Positions 28,376 through 36,765 of a DNA stretch of 64,000 bases are shown in pieces. The translations under genes were made by a program, and so were the position numbers. The stretch comes from Gammaproteobacteria bacterium (lineage in GTDB: Bacteria; Pseudomonadota; Gammaproteobacteria; Steroidobacterales; Steroidobacteraceae), in contig CANIOW010000009.1 in the NCBI GenBank assembly GCA_947469285.1, positions 1 to 64,000 of the forward strand. Direction: 5' to 3'. Numbering within the stretch: position 1 is the first letter of the stretch; every line of letters starts with the position of its first letter. Under the pieces are notes generated by a model. The model worked only from the letters and a program-made list of their open reading frames with translations. It made no database searches and was not told where the DNA came from.

Positions 28376-29029
28376 ATGGCCAATCCCCGCGCTTCTCTCG
28401 TTCTCTATTCGCGTAAGGACGACCCCCGCAGTCATGCGGTGCGGATCGTTCTTGCCGAAAAGGCCCTTGACGTCGAGATCATCGACGTTAATCCCGCTCG
28501 TCCGCCAGAAGACCTGCTGGACCTGAACCCCTACCACGAGGTGCCTACCTTCGCAGACCGCGAATTGGCGGTCTACGACCTGCGGGTGCTGTTCGAATAC
28601 TTGGAAGAGCGTCATCCCCACCCGCCCCTGTGGCCGCTGGAGCCGACGCAACGCGCGCGGTTGCGACTGGCGGTTTCGCGGGTCGAACGGGATTGGTATT
28701 CGTTGCACGCGGTGGCCGCCGCGGCACGTGCTGATGGCAATGCCAAGGCCATGGCGCTGGCCAATCGTGATCTCCGTGAAGCAGTGCTGGCGGCCACGCC
28801 ATTGTTTCGCGCGCAGCCGTATTTTCTGGGCACTACCTTTAGTTTTGCCGATGCCGCGGTCTTGGCGCTGCTGGCGCGCCTGCCGGCGCTCGGTATTGAC
28901 CTCGGAGAGGCGGGCGCTGATGTTAAGCGCTATGCGTCTCGATTATTTTCGCGCCCCTCCTTCCGTGCCAGTCTGACCACCTCCGGCCGTCTCGTATCGT
29001 CGCTGGCCAATGACGTGGAGCTCGATTGA
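28376..29029 (+). CDS. sspA: Stringent starvation protein A
   Basis: A GST-fold protein that binds RNA polymerase and supports stationary-phase and acid survival. The N-terminal thioredoxin-like domain (LVLYSRKDDPRSHAVRIVLAEK) lacks a catalytic Cys/Ser at the GST position, as in SspA; an all-helical C-terminal domain follows. 217 residues (E. coli 212). Its place after petABC and before sspB is conserved. Confidence 0.92.
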   Translation: MANPRASLVLYSRKDDPRSHAVRIVLAEKALDVEIIDVNPARPPEDLLDLNPYHEVPTFADRELAVYDLRVLFEYLEERHPHPPLWPLEPTQRARLRLAVSRVERDWYSLHAVAAAARADGNAKAMALANRDLREAVLAATPLFRAQPYFLGTTFSFADAAVLALLARLPALGIDLGEAGADVKRYASRLFSRPSFRASLTTSGRLVSSLANDVELD

Positions 29030-29469
29030 CTGTGACGACGCCTCCCGCTCGACGTGCCCGGCGCCCTTATCTGCTGCGCGCTCTCCACGAGTGGATTTCG
29101 GATAGTGGATTCACGCCCCATATGGTCGTGGATGCTGGTGTCCTAGGGGTGCAAGTGCCACGGGCCTTTGTGCGTGACGGGAAAATAGTCCTGAACTGTA
29201 GTTGGACTGCTACGCAGTCCTTGCGCTTGGGGAACGAAGACGTGACCTTCAGCGCCCGGTTTGGCGGCGTTGCGCATCAAGTGGTGGTTCCCATTGCCGG
29301 CGTGCTTGGTATTTATGCCAATGAAACTGGCGAGGGTATTGTGTTTACCGCGGACGATCTCGCGGGGCACACGCCTGACGATCCTTCCCCACCAGACACG
29401 TCTTCTGCAGGTGAGGCGGCGGTTTCCGCGGCGGCGGAGCGCCGCGCACGGTTTAAGGTCGTGAAGTAA
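29026..29469 (+). CDS. sspB: ClpXP adaptor SspB
   Basis: Delivers ssrA-tagged proteins to ClpXP. The substrate-binding fold spans about 12-115 (RPYLLRALHEWISDSGFTPHMVVDA, IVLNCSWTATQSL, FSARFGG), then an acidic linker leads to the C-terminal ClpX-binding motif (RRARFKVVK). The TTG at 29026 overlaps the sspA stop and has GGAG five bases upstream; GTG at 29032 is the alternative. Confidence 0.92.
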   Translation: MTVTTPPARRARRPYLLRALHEWISDSGFTPHMVVDAGVLGVQVPRAFVRDGKIVLNCSWTATQSLRLGNEDVTFSARFGGVAHQVVVPIAGVLGIYANETGEGIVFTADDLAGHTPDDPSPPDTSSAGEAAVSAAAERRARFKVVK

Positions 29470-29472
29470 TCC

Positions 29473-29820
29473 CTAGCCGTCGGCTCGCCAGGCATCGCGT
29501 ATCCACGTGGGTTCTGTTTCTAAAGAGTGAAATCCCACTACGTCAAAGCGCATTCGACGACGTGCATGGGCGAGATGCTGTTGTGTCCAGAGTGCGGCGG
29601 CGATCATGAGCTTGCGTTGTTTGCGCCGGTCCACGCTGGCCAGTGGGCCACCATAGCCACCATGGCTGCGCAACCGTACTTCCACAAACACCAGTAGCTC
29701 CTGCTCCAGCATCACCAGATCCCACTCGCCGCGACGAAAGCGCGCGTTGGTGGCAAGGCACACGAGGCCTGCGGCCTCGAGCTTCTTGCGTGCCAGCGCT
29801 TCAGCGCTGGCGCCCCGCAC
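29473..29820 (-). CDS. yraN: UPF0102 family protein YraN
   Basis: A predicted nuclease-fold protein of unknown function (Endonuclease_NS/RecB-like fold: RRGEWDLVMLEQELLVFVEVRLRS keeps the D-(x)n-EVR pattern of PD-(D/E)xK nucleases). The GTG at 29818-29820 gives 115 residues, close to relatives; an in-frame GTG at 29884-29886 would add 22 residues inside the lpoA end. It follows lpoA by 10 bp on the same strand, like yraM-yraN in E. coli. Confidence 0.82.
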   Translation of the reverse strand: MRGASAEALARKKLEAAGLVCLATNARFRRGEWDLVMLEQELLVFVEVRLRSHGGYGGPLASVDRRKQRKLMIAAALWTQQHLAHARRRMRFDVVGFHSLETEPTWIRDAWRADG

Positions 29821-29830
29821 ATGACGGGGG

Positions 29831-31741
29831 TCAGGGCTGGCCGGGTTCGGCAAGGCTGATGGGGGGCAACACCCGTGGTTCGCCACCGCGTAATTGCAGC
29901 CATTCCAGATCGCGGTGGATGCGCCGTGCCGTGTCGACGGTCAGGCGACCCGTCATGCCGGCAAGGGGTGAGCGGAAAGGCTCACGCGCCACGCGGATTT
30001 CGGTCAGCACTGCGTAGGCATCAAAACCCAGTGCATACAGCCGTCCGCGTCGACGCAATCGGTCGGGCCATGCCTGTCGTAGATCGTTGCGTACGTCCGG
30101 CATGGTCGGGTCTGGGTCGATCATCCACGGCATGTCCGGAAACATGACCCCCTCCAGATCGAGATTGGCTTTCGGGTTCGGGTCGTAGATCTCTGAAGTG
30201 GCATACACCGGGAGGTCGCCGGCAAAATGAAAACGTAGTTGCGGACGGATGAGACGCGCCGCTTGTGGTTGTCCAGCAATGAAGACGAATTCAATGTTGC
30301 TACGTCGCCGGGCGTTGAATTCCAATGGCTCGCCCAAGACCTGGGTGAGTTTGTGATGGCGGGCCTTGGCCTCATCGACGCCGAGCAGCGCCAGGATGGG
30401 GTCGGTGAAGTCCGAGGTGTCCGTGGCGTAGACGCGCTTGGCAATGAGCCGACCGCCACCGCCCGTCAGTGTGGCCTCAAAGGCTTGCAGCACCCGCTGC
30501 CCCCATTCGCCAGCCGGTAACAGCGCAACACCATGGCGGCGGCCCTCTGCAATGAGGCGTCGCGCTACCTGCACGGCTTCATCTTCAGGCGCCAGTGAAT
30601 ACTGGTAGAACTTGGCCGGCGGCGCGACACCGGCGGGTAAAAAATTCAAGGCCAAGGTGGGTACGCGAACCTCACTGCTGCGTGCCAGTGCAACGGCTTC
30701 TTCTTTGGTCAGCGGCCCCACCACGGCCTCGGCACCTTCTGCCAGGGCGCGCTGGTAGGCGGCCAAGGCATCTGTGCCGGTGTCATAGACTCTCACTCGC
30801 GGTCTGGCGGCAGGTGGTTGTGCGTAGAACGCGGCCAGAAAACCATCCCGTACCGCTACCCCGGCAGTCTGCGCACGACCTGAGAGTGGCACCAGCAAGG
30901 CCAGACGGCCGGAGGGAGGTAGGGCGGGAGGGGATGCCTCAATCATGGAGATCACCAGCGGGCCGTTGGCAGGATGTTCAGGATGTCGTTGGCGCCACTC
31001 ACGTAGCAAGAGCGGACGCTGACCCGGATTGTGGTCGGCTTGAGCGGCGGTACGCGCCAGATCCAGCCAGCCGACGACTGGCTCGGTCGCTCCTGCCGGC
31101 GAGCTCAGGCTGGCGCCGCGCTGGGTCGCTGCGCGCAGCTGGGTCCACAGCCGGCTGCTGGGGGTGGCACTGCCGGCGCGTCGTCCGGCGGCGTCTGCCT
31201 CCACCGACCACCGCACCGCCTCACTGATGGCGCCTCGGGCGAAAGCGATGCGCGCGCGCGCCGCGGCGATCTCCGTATTGGGTGGGGTGGTACTCGGCCA
31301 GTGGTCCAGTAAGGTGCTGGCTTTGCCCGGCTGCCCCTGCGCTAGTGCCACCTCCACCCCGAGGAGGGTGCGGCGCAGCTCAGGCGGCTGGACGGGTCCG
31401 AGCTGGGCAAACACCCGCGCCGCGGATCCCCCATCGCCGGCTACCAGCCACAGGCGCGTCGCGCGAATGAGTAGGTCAGTGCGAGTGGCGCCACGGGCCA
31501 GTGCCGCCTCGGCTTCTGCGGCGTGCGCAGCGGCTGGGGCCTGCTCCGCGCTGGGTATGACAGCCAAGTCGGGAGTGGTGACCATGGCCTGGGATACGGC
31601 AGCGGGTCGTGCGGCGGGCGGCACGTTCAGGCTACAACCGCCGACGGCTGCCGCCAGCAAGAGGCCGAGGCACCGAGCGGGACTTCGCCGCTGTACTTGC
31701 GGTAAAGGCTGGAGCATGGGCAGGATGGTGGGCGCAAACAT
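29831..31741 (-). CDS. lpoA: Penicillin-binding protein activator LpoA (YraM)
   Basis: An outer-membrane lipoprotein that activates PBP1A in peptidoglycan synthesis. It has a lipoprotein signal with Cys at residue 36 (AAAVGGC), a helical TPR-like N domain (about 60-290) and a C-terminal periplasmic-binding-protein fold (about 310-620, LALLVPLSGRAQTAGVAVRDGF). The ATG at 31739-31741 is preceded by a perfect TATAAT at -12 to -7 and no Shine-Dalgarno; ATG at 31715-31717 gives a tighter signal peptide. It is divergent from rsmI, only 22 bp apart. Confidence 0.9.
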   Translation of the reverse strand: MFAPTILPMLQPLPQVQRRSPARCLGLLLAAAVGGCSLNVPPAARPAAVSQAMVTTPDLAVIPSAEQAPAAAHAAEAEAALARGATRTDLLIRATRLWLVAGDGGSAARVFAQLGPVQPPELRRTLLGVEVALAQGQPGKASTLLDHWPSTTPPNTEIAAARARIAFARGAISEAVRWSVEADAAGRRAGSATPSSRLWTQLRAATQRGASLSSPAGATEPVVGWLDLARTAAQADHNPGQRPLLLREWRQRHPEHPANGPLVISMIEASPPALPPSGRLALLVPLSGRAQTAGVAVRDGFLAAFYAQPPAARPRVRVYDTGTDALAAYQRALAEGAEAVVGPLTKEEAVALARSSEVRVPTLALNFLPAGVAPPAKFYQYSLAPEDEAVQVARRLIAEGRRHGVALLPAGEWGQRVLQAFEATLTGGGGRLIAKRVYATDTSDFTDPILALLGVDEAKARHHKLTQVLGEPLEFNARRRSNIEFVFIAGQPQAARLIRPQLRFHFAGDLPVYATSEIYDPNPKANLDLEGVMFPDMPWMIDPDPTMPDVRNDLRQAWPDRLRRRGRLYALGFDAYAVLTEIRVAREPFRSPLAGMTGRLTVDTARRIHRDLEWLQLRGGEPRVLPPISLAEPGQP

Positions 31742-31747
31742 GGCGTG

Positions 31748-31753
31748 ATTATA
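31748..31753 (-). promoter_or_regulatory. Perfect -10 hexamer touching the lpoA start (leaderless candidate)
   Basis: On the minus strand TATAAT occupies -12 to -7 relative to the lpoA ATG at 31741, so initiation would fall on the start codon. No convincing -35 is found at 16-18 bp; that region already lies inside rsmI. Confidence 0.4.
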
Positions 31754-31763
31754 GGCGGCGCAC

Positions 31764-32687
31764 GTGGCCCACCCTCGAGACATTTCCAGTGACACTGCCG
31801 AAAAACAGGGGGCTGAAGGCCTTCCCGTTGGTGAATTGAGGGTCGTGGCCACGCCGATCGGTAACCTCGCGGACCTCACGCCCCGTGCGCGGGAGGCCTT
31901 GGCTACGGCCGATGTGATTGCGGCCGAGGACACGCGGCACACCAGCCAGCTGCTGCGCCACCTCGGTATCGACCGACCCATGCTGTCGCTGCACGATCAC
32001 AATGAAATGGCGCGCATACCAGCGTTGCTTGCCCAACTCAAAGCGGGCGCTTGCATCGCTTTGGTGAGTGATGCGGGGACACCGCTAGTGAGCGACCCGG
32101 GGTCGGCCTTGGTGGCGGCGGCGGTCGCGGCGGGGGTGCGCGTGACGCCTTTACCGGGGGCAAGCGCCTGTCTCGCAGCGCTTTGCGTTGCCGGATTGCC
32201 GGCAGACCGTTTTGCTTTTGAAGGGTTTTTACCGGCAAAAACGGCTGCACGTCGGGCGGCGCTGGAGGCGTTAGCACGCGAACCCCGCACCTTGGTGTTT
32301 TATGAGGCGCCCCACCGTATCGTCGAGGCCCTGGCGGACGCTGCACAGGCTTTCGGTGCTGATCGCCTGGCTGTCGTGGCCCGGGAGCTGACCAAACTGC
32401 ACGAAACCCTGTACCGCGGCACGCTCGGTGAATTGGCAGCACGGGCGCCCGCAGAGCCAAATCTGGCGCGCGGTGAAATGGTGCTGCTGGTGCACGGTTA
32501 TCGTACCGCCGGTGGCGACGACTTGCCGGCTGAGGCCCTGCGTTGGTTACGCCTACTGCTACCGCATCTGGCCCCCTCCCGCGCCGCGGCAGTGGTGGCG
32601 GAGGGGCTGGGCCTGCGTCGGCAGGCGGTGTATGCGCTGGCGCTTAGCTTGGCGTCAGGCACGGGGGACGATGAAAGCGTAGAATGA
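31764..32687 (+). CDS. rsmI: 16S rRNA cytidine-1402 2'-O-methyltransferase
   Basis: Methylates the 2'-OH of C1402 in the decoding site. The family motifs VVATPIGNLADLTPRA, AAEDTRHT, HDHNE and SDAGTPLVSDPG are all present. The GTG at 31764 gives 307 residues; TTG at 31836 (283 residues) is nearer the usual length, and neither has a strong ribosome-binding site. Three bases after its stop the RNase P RNA begins. Confidence 0.94.
   Translation: MAHPRDISSDTAEKQGAEGLPVGELRVVATPIGNLADLTPRAREALATADVIAAEDTRHTSQLLRHLGIDRPMLSLHDHNEMARIPALLAQLKAGACIALVSDAGTPLVSDPGSALVAAAVAAGVRVTPLPGASACLAALCVAGLPADRFAFEGFLPAKTAARRAALEALAREPRTLVFYEAPHRIVEALADAAQAFGADRLAVVARELTKLHETLYRGTLGELAARAPAEPNLARGEMVLLVHGYRTAGGDDLPAEALRWLRLLLPHLAPSRAAAVVAEGLGLRRQAVYALALSLASGTGDDESVE
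32680..32685 (+). promoter_or_regulatory. -10-like hexamer for RNase P RNA
   Basis: TAGAAT (5/6 to TATAAT) overlaps the rsmI stop codon. Its last base is exactly seven positions before G32692, where the P1 helix of RNase P RNA begins. The -35 region is poor. Processing from an rsmI read-through transcript is the alternative. Confidence 0.4.
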
Positions 32688-32689
32688 CG

Positions 32690-33075
<386 letters not shown>

Positions 33076-33140
33076 TATCTCCCACTGGGCCCCACTTTTT
33101 CGGTGGCCGCCCCCTAATGCTGACCTTGGCTTTAGAAGAA

Positions 33141-33209
33141 ACGTGTAAGTCCATGATTTTTCGACCATGAAATACACGTCTAAGGACTTACCTGAGTCGA
33201 CGTAAGTCC
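33141..33209 (+). repeat. Nested inverted repeats in the rnpB-mraZ gap
   Basis: GTAAGTCC occurs at 33145-33152 and 33202-33209, with its reverse complement GGACTTAC between them at 33184-33191. ACGTGTA (33141-33147) also pairs with TACACGT (33173-33179). The middle element can pair with either flank, giving alternative hairpins; the right one has an 8-bp stem and 10-nt loop and is followed 13 bases later by eight Ts (33223-33230). This looks like a read-through-sensitive switch or a loose terminator for rnpB; function is inferred. Confidence 0.6.
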
Positions 33210-33241
33210 CTGTCTCCGTTGATTTTTTTTCCTCCCGGGCG

Positions 33242-33270
33242 TTGCTTTCGACTAGTGCGCGGCCTATAGT
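33242..33270 (+). promoter_or_regulatory. Sigma-70 promoter of the dcw cluster (Pmra)
   Basis: TTGCTT (33242-33247) and TATAGT (33265-33270) are separated by 17 bp. Predicted initiation near 33277 lies just before the MraZ boxes. It should drive mraZ and much of the division and wall cluster. Confidence 0.7.
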
Positions 33271-33279
33271 GGCTGTGAG

Positions 33280-33304
33280 TGGGAAAAAGTGGGAGGAAAT
33301 GGGG
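33280..33304 (+). promoter_or_regulatory. MraZ-binding repeats (three TGGG boxes, 10-bp phase)
   Basis: TGGGA, TGGGA and TGGGG start at 33280, 33290 and 33300, exactly 10 bp apart. E. coli MraZ binds such TGGGN-N5 repeats upstream of its own gene and represses the dcw promoter (established). Here the boxes begin at about +3, so bound MraZ would block promoter escape. A fourth TGGG at 33316 is out of phase. Confidence 0.85.
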
Positions 33305-33327
33305 CACTGCCCCATTGGGAAAGCCAA

Positions 33328-33780
33328 ATGTTTCGTGGTGCCACACAAGTCACGCTGGATGCGAAGGGCCGTATGGTCCTGCCGACGCGTTATCGAGACC
33401 GCATTGCGGAGCGCTGCCAGGGCAATTTGGTGGTGACGATCGACCGTGATCATTGCCTGCTCATCTACCCACTGTCGGAGTGGGAAGAGATCGAGCGCAA
33501 GCTCATGCGCCTACCGACGCTCAACGAAGCGGCCCGCAAATTACAGCGCCTCATGGTGGGTCACGCCACCGATGTCGAGTTGGATGCGAGTGGCCGGCTT
33601 TTATTGCCGCCGAAGCTGCGCGAGTTTGCCGCGCTTGAGCGCGATGCCGTGTTGATCGGGCAAGGAAATCGCTTCGAGTTGTGGGATGAGGCGCGGTGGA
33701 ACGAACGCCGTGATGTCTGGCTGGCCGATACAGATCTGCCGGCAGATCTGTCGGGCGATCTCGGTAATCTTTCACTTTAG
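33328..33780 (+). CDS. mraZ: Transcriptional regulator MraZ
   Basis: A 150-residue AbrB-type DNA-binding protein that controls the division and wall cluster and can also bind RsmH. Two MraZ half-domains are visible, each with the DAKGRMVLP or DASGRLLLPP core (about 11-20 and 88-97). The ATG at 33328 with GGGAAAG upstream gives the standard MFRGA start. It is preceded by its own predicted operator. Confidence 0.95.
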   Translation: MFRGATQVTLDAKGRMVLPTRYRDRIAERCQGNLVVTIDRDHCLLIYPLSEWEEIERKLMRLPTLNEAARKLQRLMVGHATDVELDASGRLLLPPKLREFAALERDAVLIGQGNRFELWDEARWNERRDVWLADTDLPADLSGDLGNLSL

Positions 33781-33797
33781 TTGCTGGGAGGACCCCG

Positions 33798-34766
33798 ATG
33801 GAAGCGGCCCTGCATGCCCCGGTCCTGCTCGCAGAGTCAATCTCAGCCCTAGCTATCCGGCAGGATGGGCTTTACGTCGACGCTACCTTCGGTCGTGGCG
33901 GTCATGCACGGGAATTGTTGGCAGCGCTTGGTCCCGATGGCCGCCTGGTGATGCTGGATCGGGATCCTGCCGCCGTTAAAGTGGCCATGCGTGAATTCGC
34001 GGGTGATGCCCGTGTGCAGGTGATCCACGGCGCGTTCGGCGATCTAACGCGCCTCGTCGGTGAAGTGGTCGATGGTGCGTCGGTGGACGGCATCCTGTTC
34101 GACCTTGGCGTGTCCTCACCGCAACTCGACGAAGCCGAGCGTGGTTTCAGTTTTTTGCGCGATGGACCACTGGACATGCGCATGGACCCCAGCCACGGCG
34201 AGAGCGCCGCACAGTGGTTGGCGCGGGTAGCTGAAAGCGAATTGGTGCGGGTCCTCGCGGATTTTGGCGAAGAGCGCTTTGCGCGTCGCGTCGCGCGGGC
34301 CATTGTCGCTGCGCGTGCCGTGGCACCTTTGCTGACGACCAGTGCGCTTGCAGCAGTGGTGAGTGGTGCTGTGCCGACCCGCGAGCCGGGTAAGCACCCT
34401 GCAACGCGTACTTTTCAGGCAGTGCGCATGGCCGTGAATGGTGAATTGCAGCAACTGGAACAAGGGCTGGAGCAAGCGCTTGGGCTGTTGGCGATTGATG
34501 GGCGGCTGGCCGTCATCAGCTTCCACTCGCTTGAAGACCGCGCAGTCAAACAATTTATGCGTCGCCATGCCGAGGAAGATCCTGTGTGGCGTGGTTTGCC
34601 CGTGGTGCCCGAACATGCGCAGCCGCTGCTGGCGTTGGTAGGGCGTGCCATTCGTCCGCAAGCGGCGGAAGTCGCTTCGAACGTTCGTTCGCGTAGCGCC
34701 ACCTTGCGCGTGGCACGCAAGGTGCGTGCGTCGCCCCCTGGACGCCGGTGGCGGGGTGCGGCATGA
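33798..34766 (+). CDS. rsmH: 16S rRNA cytosine-1402 N4-methyltransferase
   Basis: Methylates N4 of C1402, the same nucleotide whose ribose is methylated by RsmI encoded 2 kb upstream. The SAM motif DATFGRGGHA (about 28-37), FDLGVSSPQLD and the C-terminal ISFHSLEDR are all present. 322 residues; GGGAGG lies before the ATG. Its stop overlaps ftsL (ATGA). Confidence 0.96.
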   Translation: MEAALHAPVLLAESISALAIRQDGLYVDATFGRGGHARELLAALGPDGRLVMLDRDPAAVKVAMREFAGDARVQVIHGAFGDLTRLVGEVVDGASVDGILFDLGVSSPQLDEAERGFSFLRDGPLDMRMDPSHGESAAQWLARVAESELVRVLADFGEERFARRVARAIVAARAVAPLLTTSALAAVVSGAVPTREPGKHPATRTFQAVRMAVNGELQQLEQGLEQALGLLAIDGRLAVISFHSLEDRAVKQFMRRHAEEDPVWRGLPVVPEHAQPLLALVGRAIRPQAAEVASNVRSRSATLRVARKVRASPPGRRWRGAA

Positions 34767-35038
34767 ATCCGCGCGGGATGTTACTGATGTTGGCGGTGCT
34801 TTGGGTCGGTGTCTTGGTCTCAGCCAGCGCTGCGATCCAGATGCGTCACCAATCACGCAGTCTTTTCATGCAACTGGAACGACTGACTGCCGAGCGTGAT
34901 CGGCTCAGTATCGAGTGGGGTCGCTTGCAACTGGAGCAAAGCTCATGGTCGACGCTTGGTGTCGTAGAGCAGGAAGCTAGCTCACGTCTTGGCATGACCA
35001 TTCCGGTGGCGCGGGCCGTACGGATGGTAACGCCATGA
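34763..35038 (+). CDS. ftsL: Cell division protein FtsL
   Basis: A 91-residue bitopic divisome protein that forms the FtsQLB complex and helps activate FtsWI. One membrane helix (about 6-27) is followed by a periplasmic coiled coil (about 32-65, LFMQLERLTAERDRLSIEWGRL). The start at 34763 makes an ATGA overlap with rsmH. Identification relies on position, size and topology, since FtsL sequences diverge. Confidence 0.92.
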   Translation: MNPRGMLLMLAVLWVGVLVSASAAIQMRHQSRSLFMQLERLTAERDRLSIEWGRLQLEQSSWSTLGVVEQEASSRLGMTIPVARAVRMVTP

Positions 35039-36765
35039 AAGCAGCGCGCAAGTTCCCACAGGTGCCGCAGGAAGCCCGTGCGTTCACATGGCGTCTGGCG
35101 TGGGTGGTCATCCTCCTGGCAGGTGGTGCCGGAGCCGTGCTGTATCGCGCGGTAGACCTGCAATATTTGAACCAGGAATTCCTTGCCGACCGCGGTGATG
35201 CACGCGTCATGCGTGTGCAAAAAATCCTCGCTCATCGTGGCTCTATTGTTGATCGCTTTGGCGAGTTGCTGGCAGTGAGTACGCCGGTGGATGCGGTGCT
35301 GGTCAATCCACGTGAACTGCTCGAGGATTACGAGAACATCCGGTTGCTGGCTGGTGCTCTGCATCGGGAGCCTGAGTGGTTGAAGCGACGTCTGGCTGGC
35401 GGCGCTGACCGACAAGGCTTGCCCTTAAATATCCTGCTAGAGCCCGGGCAGTCGCTGCGCCTAAAGCAGTTGAATATTCCCGGCGTGTTCACTGAGCGAA
35501 AATACCGTCGCTATTATCCAGCCGGTGAAGTCACGGGGCATGTGCTTGGTTTCAATAACCTAGATGACCATGGCCAGGAAGGTCTTGAGCTTGGTTATGA
35601 CGAGGCGCTGGGCGGCGAGGATGGCGCCAAGCGCGTCCAGCGCGACAACCTTGGCCGGAACGTGAAAGACATCGCCAGTATCCGCGCCGCTCGGCCGGGT
35701 GCGGTGCTCGAGAGCAGCATCGACCTGCGCATCCAATATCTTGCTTATCGGGCGCTGAAGGCGGCGGTGACTGAACACCATGCCGTGTCCGGCTCAGTAG
35801 TCGTCGTGGACGTTGACACTGGTGAGATTCTCGCCATGGTGAATCAGCCGGCATTTAATCCGAACGACCGTAGTCAGTTTGACGTTGCGCATTACCGCAA
35901 TCGCGCGGCGCTCGATTTGATTGAGCCTGGATCAGTCGTCAAGCCGTTCGTGGTGGCGGCGGCTTTCCAGGCCGGAACGCTATCACCACAGACGGTGATC
36001 GACACCAACCCCGGTACGCTGGTGTTCGGGCGTTACACCATTCGCGACCATGAGAACTATGGGCGAATTACGCCGGTACAGATTCTCGCCAAGTCTTCCA
36101 ATATCGGCATCATTAAAATCGCGCTTGCGCAGCGCCCTGAGGATATCTGGTCGGTATATACGGGTGTCGGTTTTGGGCAGGGCCCAGCCAGTGGTTTTCC
36201 GGGAGAAACTGCCGGCTTACTGCCGCCGCTGAAGGACTGGCGTCCACTGGCAGTGAAATCGCTGGCTTTTGGCTACGGGCTGAGCATGACACCCATGCAG
36301 CTGGTCAGCGCCTATGCCACGCTCGCCAGCGGCGGGATTCGTCGGCCACTCACTTTCCGTCGGGTGTCTACTTCGGTGCCCGGTGAGCGTGTCATCAATG
36401 AGGCGGTCGCGCATAGTGTGGTCAACATACTTGAGACGGTGGTGTCAGAGGACGGCACCGCCAGGCGTGCTGCGATCGAGGGCTACCGGGTCTCTGGCAA
36501 GACTGGAACGGCGCAGATCAATATCTCTGGCGGTTATGACAACAACGGCTACGTGGCCACATTCGCTGGCATGGTGCCTGCCTCAAAACCGCGTCTCGCT
36601 GCGGTAGTGGTCATCTCTGCGCCTCAGGGTGCACACCATGGTGGTGACGTGTCCGCCCCGGTGTTCGCAGAAATCATGTCGGGTGCGGTGCGGCTCATGG
36701 GCATTCCGCCGGACAATCTGGCGGGCATAGAGCCTGGTGCATTGCTGCAGGCGAACGCGCCATGA
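35035..36765 (+). CDS. ftsI: Septal peptidoglycan transpeptidase FtsI (PBP3)
   Basis: A class B penicillin-binding protein that cross-links septal peptidoglycan with FtsW. One membrane helix (about 20-40) precedes a pedestal domain and the transpeptidase domain with Ser300 (GSVVK), SSN at 354-356 and the KTGT motif from Lys489. 576 residues (E. coli 588). 4-bp overlaps on both sides. Confidence 0.97.
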   Translation: MKAARKFPQVPQEARAFTWRLAWVVILLAGGAGAVLYRAVDLQYLNQEFLADRGDARVMRVQKILAHRGSIVDRFGELLAVSTPVDAVLVNPRELLEDYENIRLLAGALHREPEWLKRRLAGGADRQGLPLNILLEPGQSLRLKQLNIPGVFTERKYRRYYPAGEVTGHVLGFNNLDDHGQEGLELGYDEALGGEDGAKRVQRDNLGRNVKDIASIRAARPGAVLESSIDLRIQYLAYRALKAAVTEHHAVSGSVVVVDVDTGEILAMVNQPAFNPNDRSQFDVAHYRNRAALDLIEPGSVVKPFVVAAAFQAGTLSPQTVIDTNPGTLVFGRYTIRDHENYGRITPVQILAKSSNIGIIKIALAQRPEDIWSVYTGVGFGQGPASGFPGETAGLLPPLKDWRPLAVKSLAFGYGLSMTPMQLVSAYATLASGGIRRPLTFRRVSTSVPGERVINEAVAHSVVNILETVVSEDGTARRAAIEGYRVSGKTGTAQINISGGYDNNGYVATFAGMVPASKPRLAAVVVISAPQGAHHGGDVSAPVFAEIMSGAVRLMGIPPDNLAGIEPGALLQANAP

